From an uncultured Holophagaceae bacterium (lineage in GTDB: Bacteria; Acidobacteriota; Holophagae; Holophagales; Holophagaceae), in contig CAIYNT010000225.1 of NCBI GenBank assembly GCA_903927605.1, positions 1-22,530 of the forward strand: a stretch of DNA of 22,530 bases, in the 5' to 3' direction. The translations under genes and the position numbers were made by a program. Under the pieces are notes generated by a model. The model saw only the letters and a program-made list of their open reading frames with translations. It did not search any database and was not told where the DNA came from. Shown piece after piece: positions 6,930 through 17,564 of this stretch. The number at the start of each line of letters is the position of its first letter. Within the stretch, counting starts at the first letter, position 1.

Positions 6930-7990
6930 GGCTGGCGACCCCCTCTGGCTTTGCCACGGAAGTCTTTCTCCTCGAGAGGCCTGACCGGGACCTGTTGCCA
7001 GTGGGACCCTGGACCCTGGTGGGCGACCAGCGTCTGCGCGAAGCCTGGACGGGGGCTGGCATGCCTGAGCCGGCCCATGCCCTGTGGGTGGCGGTGCCGG
7101 AGGAGGAGAAGCGGCTGCGCACAGTGATCCCTTGGCTGGAGCACTGGGCGAAGGTGCCGCTCCACCGGGATGCCACGGTGGTGGCCCTGGGTGGCGGCGT
7201 GCTGACGGATCTCACCGGCCTCGCGGCCTCGCTCTACCTGCGCGGCGTGGCCTGGCAGGTCTGGCCCACCACGCTGCTGGCCATGGCCGACGCGGCCCTG
7301 GGGGGCAAGACCGGCGCGGATCTCGCTGCGGGCAAGAACCTGGTCGGCGCCTTCCACTCCCCCCGTCGTCTGGTGGCCTGCACGGACTTTCTGACCGGGC
7401 TGCCGGAGCGCCACCTTCGGAATGGGCGCTGGGAGCTGGTCAAGACGGCGCTGATCCAGGGCGAGATGGCCTGGGCCATGGAGATGCTTCAGGAGGGGCC
7501 GGTCAAATTCGGCTGGGTGGAGCGGGCGCTCGCCTTCAAGGCCGGCGTGGTGCACCGGGACCCGCGGGAGTCCGGGGAGCGCCGCCTGCTGAATCTCGGC
7601 CACACGCTGGGCCACGCATTGGAGGCCGCCTCGGGCTACCAGCTGCTGCATGGTGAGGCTGTGGGCCTGGGCCTGCTGGGAGCCTGCTTCCTGGCCGAGG
7701 AGCAGGGCTTGAAACCCTTTCCGGCCAGCCTCCTTGATGCGATGGCCCAGCGTTTGACGCCCCTGTCGGCATTGGTAGCACCGTGGCGCGACTGTCTGCC
7801 GCTTCTCGCCCGGGACAAGAAAGCCACGCGGGCTTCCGGCCCCACCGAGGAGGATTCCACCATCCAGATCCTGTGCATTCTCCCGCGACCAAATGAAGCT
7901 GCCGTGCAGCGGGCGCTACCCCCCCAGGCCTGGGAATCTTCCCACGCCAGGCTCCTGTCCCTGCTCCACCAGGAGAGCCTCCGTGCTTGA
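6926..7990 (+). CDS. aroB: 3-dehydroquinate synthase
   Basis: A 354-residue cytoplasmic enzyme that converts DAHP to 3-dehydroquinate, the second step of the shikimate pathway, using NAD and a divalent metal. Family marks are VALGGGVLTDLTGLAAS (87-103), YLRGVAWQVWPTTLLA, ADAALGGKTGADLAAGKN (121-138), GAFHSPRRLV, and the metal ligands E170 (in RWELVK), H226 (NLGHTLGHALE) and H242 (HGEAVGLG), with DKKA at 297-300. The segment around E170 is GRWELVK where most AroBs have GxAExxK, a mild divergence. Length is normal. ATG 6926 sits in an ATGA overlap with the 46-residue ORF, and the 3' end overlaps the TPR gene by 8 bases, so the run is probably one transcript. The shikimate kinase domain of the nearby fusion gene acts later in the same pathway. 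Confidence 0.92.
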   Translation: MRLATPSGFATEVFLLERPDRDLLPVGPWTLVGDQRLREAWTGAGMPEPAHALWVAVPEEEKRLRTVIPWLEHWAKVPLHRDATVVALGGGVLTDLTGLAASLYLRGVAWQVWPTTLLAMADAALGGKTGADLAAGKNLVGAFHSPRRLVACTDFLTGLPERHLRNGRWELVKTALIQGEMAWAMEMLQEGPVKFGWVERALAFKAGVVHRDPRESGERRLLNLGHTLGHALEAASGYQLLHGEAVGLGLLGACFLAEEQGLKPFPASLLDAMAQRLTPLSALVAPWRDCLPLLARDKKATRASGPTEEDSTIQILCILPRPNEAAVQRALPPQAWESSHARLLSLLHQESLRA

Positions 7991-9845
7991 CATCCGCCTT
8001 TCCATTCTCGTGCTTCTCCTCGCGGCGCTTCCAGCCTCCGCGGAGGATGTCCGAGCCCTCATGCTCCAGGCCCGCACCCTCCAGTTGAGAGGCGGGGGTG
8101 CCGATCCGGTGGCGGCTGCAGCCATCTACCGGCGGGTGCTGGCGCAGGTTCCTGCCAGCGCGGAAGCCAACCTGCGGCTGTCGGAATCCCTCCAGGAGGC
8201 GCAGGATCTAGCGGGCGCCGTGGCCCCCGCGCAGCAGGCCGTAGCCCTGGCCCCCCAGAATGCCGAGGCCCAGGCCCACCTGGCCCTCCTCCAGTACGAG
8301 CGTGCGCAGAAGGATGCCTCACTGGCCCCCGAGGCCGCCAAGGAACTGCAGACCGCTGCGCTCCGCCTGCCCCAGGATCCGGAACTCTGGGCGCGGCTGG
8401 GCGAGGTCTCGGAGCAGCTGAAGGACAACGCCGGCGCTCTCCGGGCCTGGACCCGGCTGGGCCGGTTGCGTCCCGGCTTCACGCCCGCCTGGGATCGGGC
8501 CCTCATCCATGCCCGCGCCATCCAGGACTACGGAGGCAAGCGCGAGGCGCTGCTGGCACTGAACGTCAGGAATCCCGAGGACCGGCACCTCCGGATGCTG
8601 GAAGAACTGGCCCGGGAGCAGATCCAGGCGGGCTATCTCGCCCATGCGGAGGAGAGCTTCCTCCTGCTGGCGAGCCACATCCCTCAGGAACCTGGGCTCT
8701 GGGAGAACGTCTCCCTGGTGCGTCTCCAGACCGGACGTTGGGCGGAGGCGCTCGAATCGCTGGCCAAGGCCGAGGCGCTGAAACCGAGCCCCACTCTCAC
8801 ATTTCACACCGCCCGCGCCCTCATGAACCTGGGGCGGTTCGAACAGGCCGAGCGGCGGCTCCGGGCCATCGTGTCCCAGGACCTCCAGCCGCAGTGGATC
8901 GCGGATGGGGCGCCGATGCTGTACGCGGAAGCCCTGTTATTGCAGGGCAAGGGAAAGGTCCTGTTGCCCTTCCTGAAGGACCGGCCGGCCCATCCACGCA
9001 CCGATGGCGAAGCCCAGGTCTTCAAGACCCAGGCCTACATCAGCCTCAATGACTGGAGGAGCGCCCTGGAAGCCCTCAAGGAGGGGATCGCCCGCTTCCC
9101 CAAGGTTCCCTTCTTCCAGCAGGCCGCCGCCCTGCCGCCGAAATACCTCGAATACGCCTTCTTCTCCCGGAAGGAAACCCGCGCCGCGCTGGAACAGCTG
9201 CACCTCGAAGGCATGGCCACCCTCTGGCAGGAATTCCAGCGCTGGGACAAGTGCCTCACGGCGCTGGAGCAGGCCCGCACCCTGTCGCCGGTGCGCCGGG
9301 TGGACATGCTCATCCTCCAGAGCGAGGCCTATGATCAGCTCAACCGCCCTGCGGAATCCCTGGCGGTGTTGCGGGAGGCCCAGGCCCTGGAGCCGACCAA
9401 TTCCCTGGTCCAGAACAACCTGGGCTACCTGCTGCTGGAGCAGGATCGGAATCTGGAGGAGGCCGCCACCCTGATCGAGGCCAGCGCGAAGGCCACGCCG
9501 GACAACGGCAACGTGATGGACAGCCTGGGCTGGGCCCAGTTCAAGCTGGGTCGCATCGCCGAAGCAGAGGCCACCCTGCGCCGTGCCGTGGAGCTGAGCC
9601 CCTTCAGTCCCGAGGTCCGCAAGCACCTCGGCGAGGTGCTGGTGAAGCAGGACAAGCTGGTGGAAGGGGCTGAGCAATGGGACCGCGCCCTGGCCTTCGT
9701 GTTTCCGGACCGGACCGCCCTGGAGAAGCGCCTGGGCGAGCTTCGCGTCCGCATCGCCAAGGAACAGGCGGCGAAGGTCGAAGCCCCCGCGACCCGACCG
9801 GCAGTATCCGTGGCGAATCCGGAAGACGAGGAGGATGACGAGTGA
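7983..9845 (+). CDS. Exported tetratricopeptide-repeat (TPR) protein
   Basis: A 620-residue protein beginning with a signal peptide (hydrophobic LSILVLLLAALPASA, predicted cleavage before EDVR). The rest is a chain of TPR-like helical hairpins from near residue 30 to about 590, then an acidic tail ending EDEEDDE. Clear repeat units include NNLGYLLLEQDRNLEEAATL and MDSLGWAQFKLGRIAEAEA near the C-terminus. TPR arrays mediate protein-protein contacts, here probably in the periplasm or at the envelope. I start at GTG 7983: AGGAG lies seven bases before it, and it gives a clean signal peptide, whereas the frame upstream lies inside aroB and looks like noise. The C-terminal repeats resemble the TPR protein that precedes lolB in many Proteobacteria. 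It overlaps the following gene by four bases. Confidence 0.85.
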   Translation: MLDIRLSILVLLLAALPASAEDVRALMLQARTLQLRGGGADPVAAAAIYRRVLAQVPASAEANLRLSESLQEAQDLAGAVAPAQQAVALAPQNAEAQAHLALLQYERAQKDASLAPEAAKELQTAALRLPQDPELWARLGEVSEQLKDNAGALRAWTRLGRLRPGFTPAWDRALIHARAIQDYGGKREALLALNVRNPEDRHLRMLEELAREQIQAGYLAHAEESFLLLASHIPQEPGLWENVSLVRLQTGRWAEALESLAKAEALKPSPTLTFHTARALMNLGRFEQAERRLRAIVSQDLQPQWIADGAPMLYAEALLLQGKGKVLLPFLKDRPAHPRTDGEAQVFKTQAYISLNDWRSALEALKEGIARFPKVPFFQQAAALPPKYLEYAFFSRKETRAALEQLHLEGMATLWQEFQRWDKCLTALEQARTLSPVRRVDMLILQSEAYDQLNRPAESLAVLREAQALEPTNSLVQNNLGYLLLEQDRNLEEAATLIEASAKATPDNGNVMDSLGWAQFKLGRIAEAEATLRRAVELSPFSPEVRKHLGEVLVKQDKLVEGAEQWDRALAFVFPDRTALEKRLGELRVRIAKEQAAKVEAPATRPAVSVANPEDEEDDE

Positions 9846-10306
9846 TTCCTGTCCAGACTCCGCCGCCCCTGTCCGCGCCTGCACCGGCCGCGCCCATCCG
9901 GGCCCAGTATGGCTGGGGCTATGCCGGTCCCGACGGGGAGGGGGTCGGCACCCTCAGCCTGCTGATGGAGCCCGCCAGTGGCCGCCTCATCCTGGAGCTG
10001 CACGCACCGGGTGAGCGCCTGGTCCTGCTGGAAGGCGACGGCGCTGCCGGCTACCGGTTGCAGGTGCCGCGGCAGAAGGTCGATCAGCACGCCGCCTCAC
10101 TGTCCCAGCTGCCCCTGCCCTTCCTGCCGCAGGTGCCCAGCGTGGCGGCCCTGCTGCGCCTCCTCCGCACCGGCGAGGGCACCGGTGTCTCCGTGACCAA
10201 GAAGGACGCCCAAGGCCCCCTGAAGCTCCACTGGCGGGGCAAGGACGCCCGTGGCAAGGACGAGCAGGTTTGGCTGGAGCGCAAGCGATGGGAAGAGGGG
10301 CGCTGA
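9842..10306 (+). CDS. Small beta-rich protein, possibly LolB-like
   Basis: A 154-residue protein starting at GTG 9842 inside a GTGA overlap with the TPR stop, so its translation is probably coupled. I do not recognise a family with certainty. After a Pro/Ala-rich N-terminus, alternating hydrophobic stretches (TLSLLM, GRLILELHAP, RLVLLEG) suggest a beta sheet. They are followed by LPLPFLPQVPSVAALLRLL and a basic C-terminus (WLERKRWEEGR). The order and the TPR-then-small-protein synteny recall LolA/LolB lipoprotein carriers, whose genes follow a similar TPR gene in Proteobacteria. However, no signal peptide or lipobox cysteine is visible, so it would not be a lipoprotein as drawn. The LolB idea is inference only. 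The gene is followed by a convergent hairpin. Confidence 0.7.
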   Translation: MIPVQTPPPLSAPAPAAPIRAQYGWGYAGPDGEGVGTLSLLMEPASGRLILELHAPGERLVLLEGDGAAGYRLQVPRQKVDQHAASLSQLPLPFLPQVPSVAALLRLLRTGEGTGVSVTKKDAQGPLKLHWRGKDARGKDEQVWLERKRWEEGR

Positions 10307-10324
10307 ACCTGTAGCCGTTCCCTG

Positions 10325-10354
10325 CTGAAATCGCCGCGAATGCGACGATTTCAG
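10325..10354. terminator. Convergent hairpin between two facing genes
   Basis: CTGAAATCG at 10325-10333 pairs exactly with CGATTTCAG at 10346-10354, with a further CGC/GCG stem closing a GAAT loop inside. It begins 18 bases after the stop of the + strand gene, and its right arm includes the stop codon of the - strand nuclease-like gene, so it can serve both transcripts. There is no long T run, so it is not a textbook intrinsic terminator. Confidence 0.55.
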
Positions 10355-11184
10355 TAAGCCGGCTTCGCAGGGAAGGGCGGCCTCCCCGCCTCGATCCACG
10401 CGTTGAGGATGGCGTCGCCGAGGTGCTGGCCGGCGGCCTGGAGCTGCTGCTTCACCACCGGACCCTGCTTGGCCCAGAAGATCTGCCAGTAGGCCTGGGT
10501 GCGCTGCCGGCCGCCGTCGGTTGTGCGGTCCGCCTCGTGGTCATCCGCGAGCAGCTGCGGCACGAGCTTGTGGGATGCTCTCAGCCAATCCCAGGGTCGG
10601 TCCAGGAAGGCCGCATCGGGCCCGGCGGGCAGCACCAACAGGTCGTCGGCCACAACGTAGCGTCCGACCAGGCCCGTCTCCCAGCGGCTGTGGACGCCCC
10701 TCTGGTCGGTGAGCTGGCCGTCGTGGTTCACGGTGGTGTGCAGGGGCACATGGGCGTCGGCGATGTAGTGGCCGAGGATCGCGGTGGCCATGGCCACCTG
10801 GGCGGGGTCCCCCTCGCGGAAGGCCAGCACCAGATCCCGCCAGCGGTCCTGGATGATCCAGGGCACCACGCCCAGGCGGTAGTAGTCGCCGCCGACGCGG
10901 GCCTGGGCCGCTTCCAGGGTCCGGGGCAGGTGCTCCGGATCGCCGTAGGGCTCCATGTCCAGGAAGTGGCGGGGGCCCTCCTTCCGATCCTGCTTCCAGT
11001 GGTCGGGGTCCGAGGCGTGGTCGCCCACTTCGGCCTCCCGCCCCGCGAACCAGGCCCGCGGGTCCTCCGGCAGCGACCGGATGGCCAGGACCGAGACCAC
11101 CCGATGGCCCTGATCGCCCCAGGCCCACAGCGGCAAAGCCACGAGTTGTAGCACCAACAACAGGGCTCGCGTGGAATTCCGCAT
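10351..11184 (-). CDS. Secreted S1/P1-nuclease / phospholipase C superfamily zinc enzyme
   Basis: A 277-residue exported protein. The signal peptide ends ALPLWA, and cleavage before WGDQGH would leave Trp as the first mature residue, as in this trinuclear-zinc superfamily where the N-terminal Trp is a metal ligand. Other likely ligands are H27, an Asp of DPDHW (58-61), H73 (RHFLD), H139 and D143 (GHYIAD), H149 (PLH), and H165 with E169 (HSRWE). Members cleave single-stranded nucleic acids and 3'-nucleotides, or phospholipids. The last pair is HxxxE as in Bacillus cereus phospholipase C, while P1 nuclease has HxxxD, so the substrate class is uncertain. ATG 11184 lacks a clear ribosome site, but the signal peptide fits. 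It is 129 bases downstream of the protease gene. Confidence 0.82.
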   Translation of the reverse strand: MRNSTRALLLVLQLVALPLWAWGDQGHRVVSVLAIRSLPEDPRAWFAGREAEVGDHASDPDHWKQDRKEGPRHFLDMEPYGDPEHLPRTLEAAQARVGGDYYRLGVVPWIIQDRWRDLVLAFREGDPAQVAMATAILGHYIADAHVPLHTTVNHDGQLTDQRGVHSRWETGLVGRYVVADDLLVLPAGPDAAFLDRPWDWLRASHKLVPQLLADDHEADRTTDGGRQRTQAYWQIFWAKQGPVVKQQLQAAGQHLGDAILNAWIEAGRPPFPAKPAY

Positions 11185-11267
11185 ACGCGAGTATGGGCTG
11201 GGTTCAGGCCGAAAAGGAACTGACTGCGGAGGGCACAGCTAGGGCGAGGAAGTAGTGTCCATAAAAA

Positions 11268-11288
11268 TCGAAATGGGGCGTTTGGATT
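11268..11288. repeat. Copy 1 of a short dispersed repeat
   Basis: The 17 bases TCGAAATGGGGCGTTTG (11268-11284) recur exactly at 19103-19119, and with one mismatch the match runs to 21 bases. It sits in the 129-base gap between the protease and nuclease-like genes, next to AGTGTCCATAAAAA. Such a sequence could be the end of a lost insertion element, but no transposase is near. Confidence 0.5.
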
Positions 11289-11313
11289 ACCTATCTATTG
11301 ATGGGATTGCGCC

Positions 11314-13173
11314 CTACTTCTTCGGGAGCAGGGCGACCGTGGCCTGAGGGTTGATGAGATGACGCCGCCCATCCGGGCTGGCATCTGCGGCCTGCTTGAT
11401 CAAGACGATGGCTTTCTTGGGCGTCAGGGTGGGATCAAGGGCGAACAGCTTGCCCGCCAGATTGGCCACGTTGGGGGCGGCCATGGAGGTGCCGGAGAAT
11501 CGCAGGCGCTTCCCACCGGGCACGTAGCTGTCGACCCGGTAGCCATTCGCATGGAGCACCACGACCTCTCCGTAGCTGGTGAAGGACGTCTCCTCACCGG
11601 CCTGATTGACCGCTCCGACGGTGATGAGGTTGGGTAGTCGCAGGGATGCGGGCACATCCTCATTGAACCCGGCGTTGCTGTCGGAATTTCCGGCAGCCGC
11701 GATGAACAGGGTGTTGGGCGCCCGCTTGATAGCTGATTCGACACCGCGCCGCCAGATCTGGTAGATCTCCAATGCCATCTTCTTGCGCACGGAAGGATCC
11801 TTCTCCGTGGTGGTCTTGGCGAGGATGCCCTCGAACTCTGCCACGCTGTCGCTCCAGCTCATGTTGACCACGCGCACGTGGTGCTTCGCGAAATAATCCC
11901 CCAGCGCCTCGAAGTCCGCGGCGAAGGTACTGGCCCAGGCGGGAGTGGGCGCAAAGGGCAGGTTGGGGATGTTGTCGTTGAACCGGGCCACCACCAGGCG
12001 AGCAGCCGGATTCCCGCGCACGGCGATGCCCGCCACGTGGGTGCCGTGGGAGTAGTTACTGACCAGATCATGCTGCTTGTAGAACGCCGCCATCTTCTCG
12101 GGAGATGTGCCGGCGGTGAAGGAGCGCACCCAGGCCGCCTCCGGGGAGCTGATCTGGTTCCTCAGGTCATCCATGCCCTGGGAGTAGTTCAGGTGCTGGG
12201 CATACTCCTTCATTGCGTCCTCGCCGATTGGCTCGAGATCGCTCGACGAGAGGGCGCCTTTGAGGTCGAAGGCCATGCCGTGGGGGCTGTGCTTCCCGGG
12301 CTTGGGGTCGATGAAGAGCTGTCCTTTGAACAGGCTGGTATCCACGCCTGAATCCCATATGCCGATCAGCACCGGGGTCAGGTTCTGGCCGGCGGACAAG
12401 GTGACTTCGCGTGTGGGCCAGATGTCGGGCTTCTCCACGCGATGGGCCACTATGTAGGTCTTCAGTGTGGTGGCGAACACCGGGTTGATGGGCTGTGTGA
12501 ACTTGATCGCCAGGCGGGAGCTGACCAGGGCAGCGGCGCTGGACTGATCGATGGTCCCTGTCTTGGCACCAACGGGGTCCACGTTGAGCTTGATCGAGCC
12601 GATGACCATGTCCGCGGTGACGATTTCAAGGCGCGACTGGATATCCTTGACGGAGTCCTGCACCACATCCCAGGGGAGCGCATTCACTCTGTCGGCGTAG
12701 AGCTTCTGGACCGCCTGCCGGAAAGTGGGGCCACTGGCGGCACCGGCCTGCATCCGGGCATTCAGGATGGATTCCAGGCCCAATGCGGCCAGCAGCTTCA
12801 TGTCCGGCTTGTCCTCAAGGGTGCGCAAGGTGGCGATCGTCGCCAGTGCCGCCTGATCCTCACCTTTGAGTGTCTCGATGCTGAGCTTCAACCCGATGAG
12901 CTGGCGCAGGGTGGCTCGGTCCTGAATGTCGAACTCCGATAACGTCTGGCTGAGGTTGGCGCGCACCTGGGCCAGGAAAGGGGCGAAGGTGGCGTCGTCG
13001 CAGGTGAGCAGGCTGCTGGCGGGCCCTTGGATGGAATAGGTGAAGCGCGGCAGATCGTTCTGGCTGGTGACCGTCTTCTTCATCGACGGAGCAGGTTGCG
13101 CCACCGCAACGCCGGCCGTGATCGCCCCTAGGATGGTCCAGGCCAACAGTGCATACCACAGACGACGCGTCAT
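11314..13173 (-). CDS. Secreted subtilisin-family (S8) serine protease
   Basis: A 619-residue exported protein. The N-terminus has basic residues, a hydrophobic core and a VAVA cleavage site before QPAPS (about residue 25). The catalytic triad is visible: D274 in IGIWDSGVD, H376 in SHGTHVAGIA and S563 in SGTSMAAPNVA, with the oxyanion Asn N496 in AAAGNSDSN. Residues ~30-260 are a long, mostly helical N-terminal region of unknown role, perhaps an inhibitory pro-segment. Asp and His are 102 residues apart, much more than in subtilisin, because of an insertion at about 280-370. The start ATG 13173 is preceded by GGGAGGA at ideal spacing. It probably degrades proteins outside the cytoplasm, and the target is unknown. 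It appears to be transcribed alone or together with the downstream nuclease-like gene. Confidence 0.9.
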   Translation of the reverse strand: MTRRLWYALLAWTILGAITAGVAVAQPAPSMKKTVTSQNDLPRFTYSIQGPASSLLTCDDATFAPFLAQVRANLSQTLSEFDIQDRATLRQLIGLKLSIETLKGEDQAALATIATLRTLEDKPDMKLLAALGLESILNARMQAGAASGPTFRQAVQKLYADRVNALPWDVVQDSVKDIQSRLEIVTADMVIGSIKLNVDPVGAKTGTIDQSSAAALVSSRLAIKFTQPINPVFATTLKTYIVAHRVEKPDIWPTREVTLSAGQNLTPVLIGIWDSGVDTSLFKGQLFIDPKPGKHSPHGMAFDLKGALSSSDLEPIGEDAMKEYAQHLNYSQGMDDLRNQISSPEAAWVRSFTAGTSPEKMAAFYKQHDLVSNYSHGTHVAGIAVRGNPAARLVVARFNDNIPNLPFAPTPAWASTFAADFEALGDYFAKHHVRVVNMSWSDSVAEFEGILAKTTTEKDPSVRKKMALEIYQIWRRGVESAIKRAPNTLFIAAAGNSDSNAGFNEDVPASLRLPNLITVGAVNQAGEETSFTSYGEVVVLHANGYRVDSYVPGGKRLRFSGTSMAAPNVANLAGKLFALDPTLTPKKAIVLIKQAADASPDGRRHLINPQATVALLPKK

Positions 13174-13349
13174 AGATTCCTCCCGTCAGACATGGGGTGC
13201 CCCCACGGACTGCTCCCGTATACTCCGTTTTTAGGGGCGCTGGGGAACTGAAATTGAACCCGAACGGCCCTTAGGACGCCATCCACCCAGGCGCGGCGCC
13301 CGATAGGTCTTAATCCCGGGCCCTCTCATCCCGCCTTCGACGCCCTGCC

Positions 13350-13403
13350 ATTCCCATACGCGAATCCGCATCGCGGATTCGCGCCCGGACCGATGATGGG
13401 AAT
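13350..13403. terminator. Nested perfect inverted repeats downstream of lepB
   Basis: The inner element is an 11-bp perfect stem, CGCGAATCCGC (13359-13369) with GCGGATTCGCG (13373-13383), around a 3-base loop. A second pair, ATTCCCAT (13350-13357) and ATGGGAAT (13396-13403), encloses it. It lies 11-64 bases after the lepB stop and is the strongest hairpin in the window. It probably ends or protects the cobW-tex-lepB transcript. A T tract is absent. Confidence 0.6.
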
Positions 13404-13413
13404 CAGCCCGACC

Positions 13414-14286
13414 CTACTCCGGGATGGTCCCGGTCCGCTCCCAGCGGGTGCGGGTGAAGAAGTGGCGGGCGGCATCGATGAAGTCCGCGGCCACGTCGGT
13501 GGGGCCGTCGGGCACGCGGCCGTTGTCGTTGTCCGTGTCGCCCTCGCGGAAGCTCCACCACACGATGAAGGGCCGGCCCCGCAGGTGATCCATGGGCAGG
13601 AAGCCCCAGTAGCGGCTGTCCATGCTGTTGTCGCGGTTGTCACCCATGGCGAAGATGTGGCCGGGCGGCACGGTGACGGGGCCCAGGTTGTCCTTGAAAC
13701 CCTCCTGGATGAGGCTGTTCATGGCCTGCATCTGGTTGCGGTCGTGGAGGGCCAGCACTTCGGGCTCCGTGTGCCGCCAGAGCCCCATGGGCCGTTCGGC
13801 CTCACCGGCGAACCGTGCCGGGGGCCAGGGGCCGGGCGTCGGGCCTTCGGGGCTGCGCCCGAACATGAACTCGAAGGGGCCCGTCACCTGCTTGCCGTTC
13901 AAGTAGAGCCGCTTGTTGCGCATCTCCACCGTGTCGCCGGGCAGGGCCACGCAGCGCTTCACATAGTCCTGGTCCCGGTCGATGGGCCAGCGGAAGACGA
14001 TGATGTCGCCGCGCTTCACGCCGCGCATGGGGAAGAGGGTCTCCTCCCAGGCCCACTGGGGCTGGGCGAAGATGAACTTGTTGGCCAGGAGGTGGTCCCC
14101 GATCATCAGCGTGTTGCGCATGGAGGCGGAGGGGATCTTGAACTGCTGGCCCACGAAGGCCTTGAAGAACAGGATCAGCACCATGGCAAAGCAGATCACT
14201 TCCAGGTTGTCGCGCACCATGCCCTTCTCGGAGCCCGGGGGCAGGGCGATCTCGGGGGCTTCGATGGTGGTGGTCTCTTCGGCCAT
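13414..14286 (-). CDS. lepB: Signal peptidase I
   Basis: A 290-residue inner-membrane serine protease that removes signal peptides from exported proteins at the outer face of the membrane. One membrane segment lies at about residues 28-45 (ICFAMVLILFFKAFV). The catalytic Ser is S55 in IPSASM and the general base Lys is K110 in YVKRCVALPGD. The third signature GDNRDNSMDSRYWGFLP is at 215-231. All boxes are present and in order. The N-terminal region before the helix is short and rich in Glu and Thr. ATG 14286 has GGAG five bases upstream. It follows the lipoprotein gene by 24 bases and closes the cobW-tex-lipoprotein-lepB run, which ends in a nested hairpin. Confidence 0.95.
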   Translation of the reverse strand: MAEETTTIEAPEIALPPGSEKGMVRDNLEVICFAMVLILFFKAFVGQQFKIPSASMRNTLMIGDHLLANKFIFAQPQWAWEETLFPMRGVKRGDIIVFRWPIDRDQDYVKRCVALPGDTVEMRNKRLYLNGKQVTGPFEFMFGRSPEGPTPGPWPPARFAGEAERPMGLWRHTEPEVLALHDRNQMQAMNSLIQEGFKDNLGPVTVPPGHIFAMGDNRDNSMDSRYWGFLPMDHLRGRPFIVWWSFREGDTDNDNGRVPDGPTDVAADFIDAARHFFTRTRWERTGTIPE

Positions 14287-14310
14287 GGGGGCTCCGGTAC
14301 GGTCGATCAG

Positions 14311-14915
14311 CTAGGGACGCTTCAGGGTGGGGAGATCCGTGAAGCCCCGGGCCACGAGACGGTTCACGACGACCCAGGCGCCCGCGCGCTCCTCCCGGGA
14401 TTCCACTTCACCGAGGTTGGGCAGGTAGAGGGTTCTCCGGTGGAGGCCCTGGGGTGTCCGGGCTTCCACCCAGACCCCCACGGGATCCGAACCGGGCGGC
14501 AGGAGAGCAGCGCCCTCCCAGGCGGCCCGGCCGAGCACGCGGAACTCGACCCCATGGTCCACCCAGCCATCGATGTCCGGGAAATGGGTGGGCAGGGCCC
14601 GTGCAAGGGTCCGCCCATTTTCCTCGACCAGGTCGATGCCGCCGTCCTGGTGCCGGACGAGCACACCCATCTGACCTCGGGTGCTGGCCAGGTCCAAGCG
14701 GACGAGGACGGGGGCCCCAGGGCCCATGGTGGAGTGGGCCACCCGGACCTGCAGCCGGTCTTCGGACTGTTGCGGCTGGGGTCGCGAGGGATCCTCGTAG
14801 GCCAGGGTGAGTCCTTCTTCCCAGGGCCCGTAGAGGACAGGCGCGGCCGGCCGGGGCTGGCAGGCCAGGCCGACCAGCAAGGCCGCGGGAACCAGTTGCT
14901 GCAGGACTCTCCGCA

Positions 14916-14916
<1 letters not shown>
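14311..14916 (-). CDS. Putative lipoprotein of unknown function
   Basis: A 201-residue protein with an N-terminal signal of lipoprotein type: basic MRR, a hydrophobic stretch, and LVGLAC, where Cys19 would be lipidated. The lipobox is imperfect, because Gly occupies the -3 position instead of Leu or Val. The mature part shows no motif I recognise. Its alternating hydrophobic residues (APVLVRLDLAS, VEFRVLG) suggest a beta-rich fold. Its ATG shares one base with the Tex stop (TGATG), so translation is probably coupled to tex, and lepB follows 24 bases later. Location between tex and lepB suggests an envelope housekeeping role, but nothing direct shows one. Confidence 0.75.
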
Positions 14917-17477
<2,561 letters not shown>

Positions 17478-17564
17478 ACCTGCTCCTTGCCAGCCCTGAA
17501 AGGGGGGAAAGGCGATGATACCAAGGCTGGCGCGGAACTGGCCCCTGCGGGATCCAGTTCCGCG

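Noticed and set aside
13174..13300. Possible sigma-70 promoter (TATACG) upstream of the S8 protease
   Set aside because: No acceptable -35 element at 16-18 bases, so I do not call a promoter.
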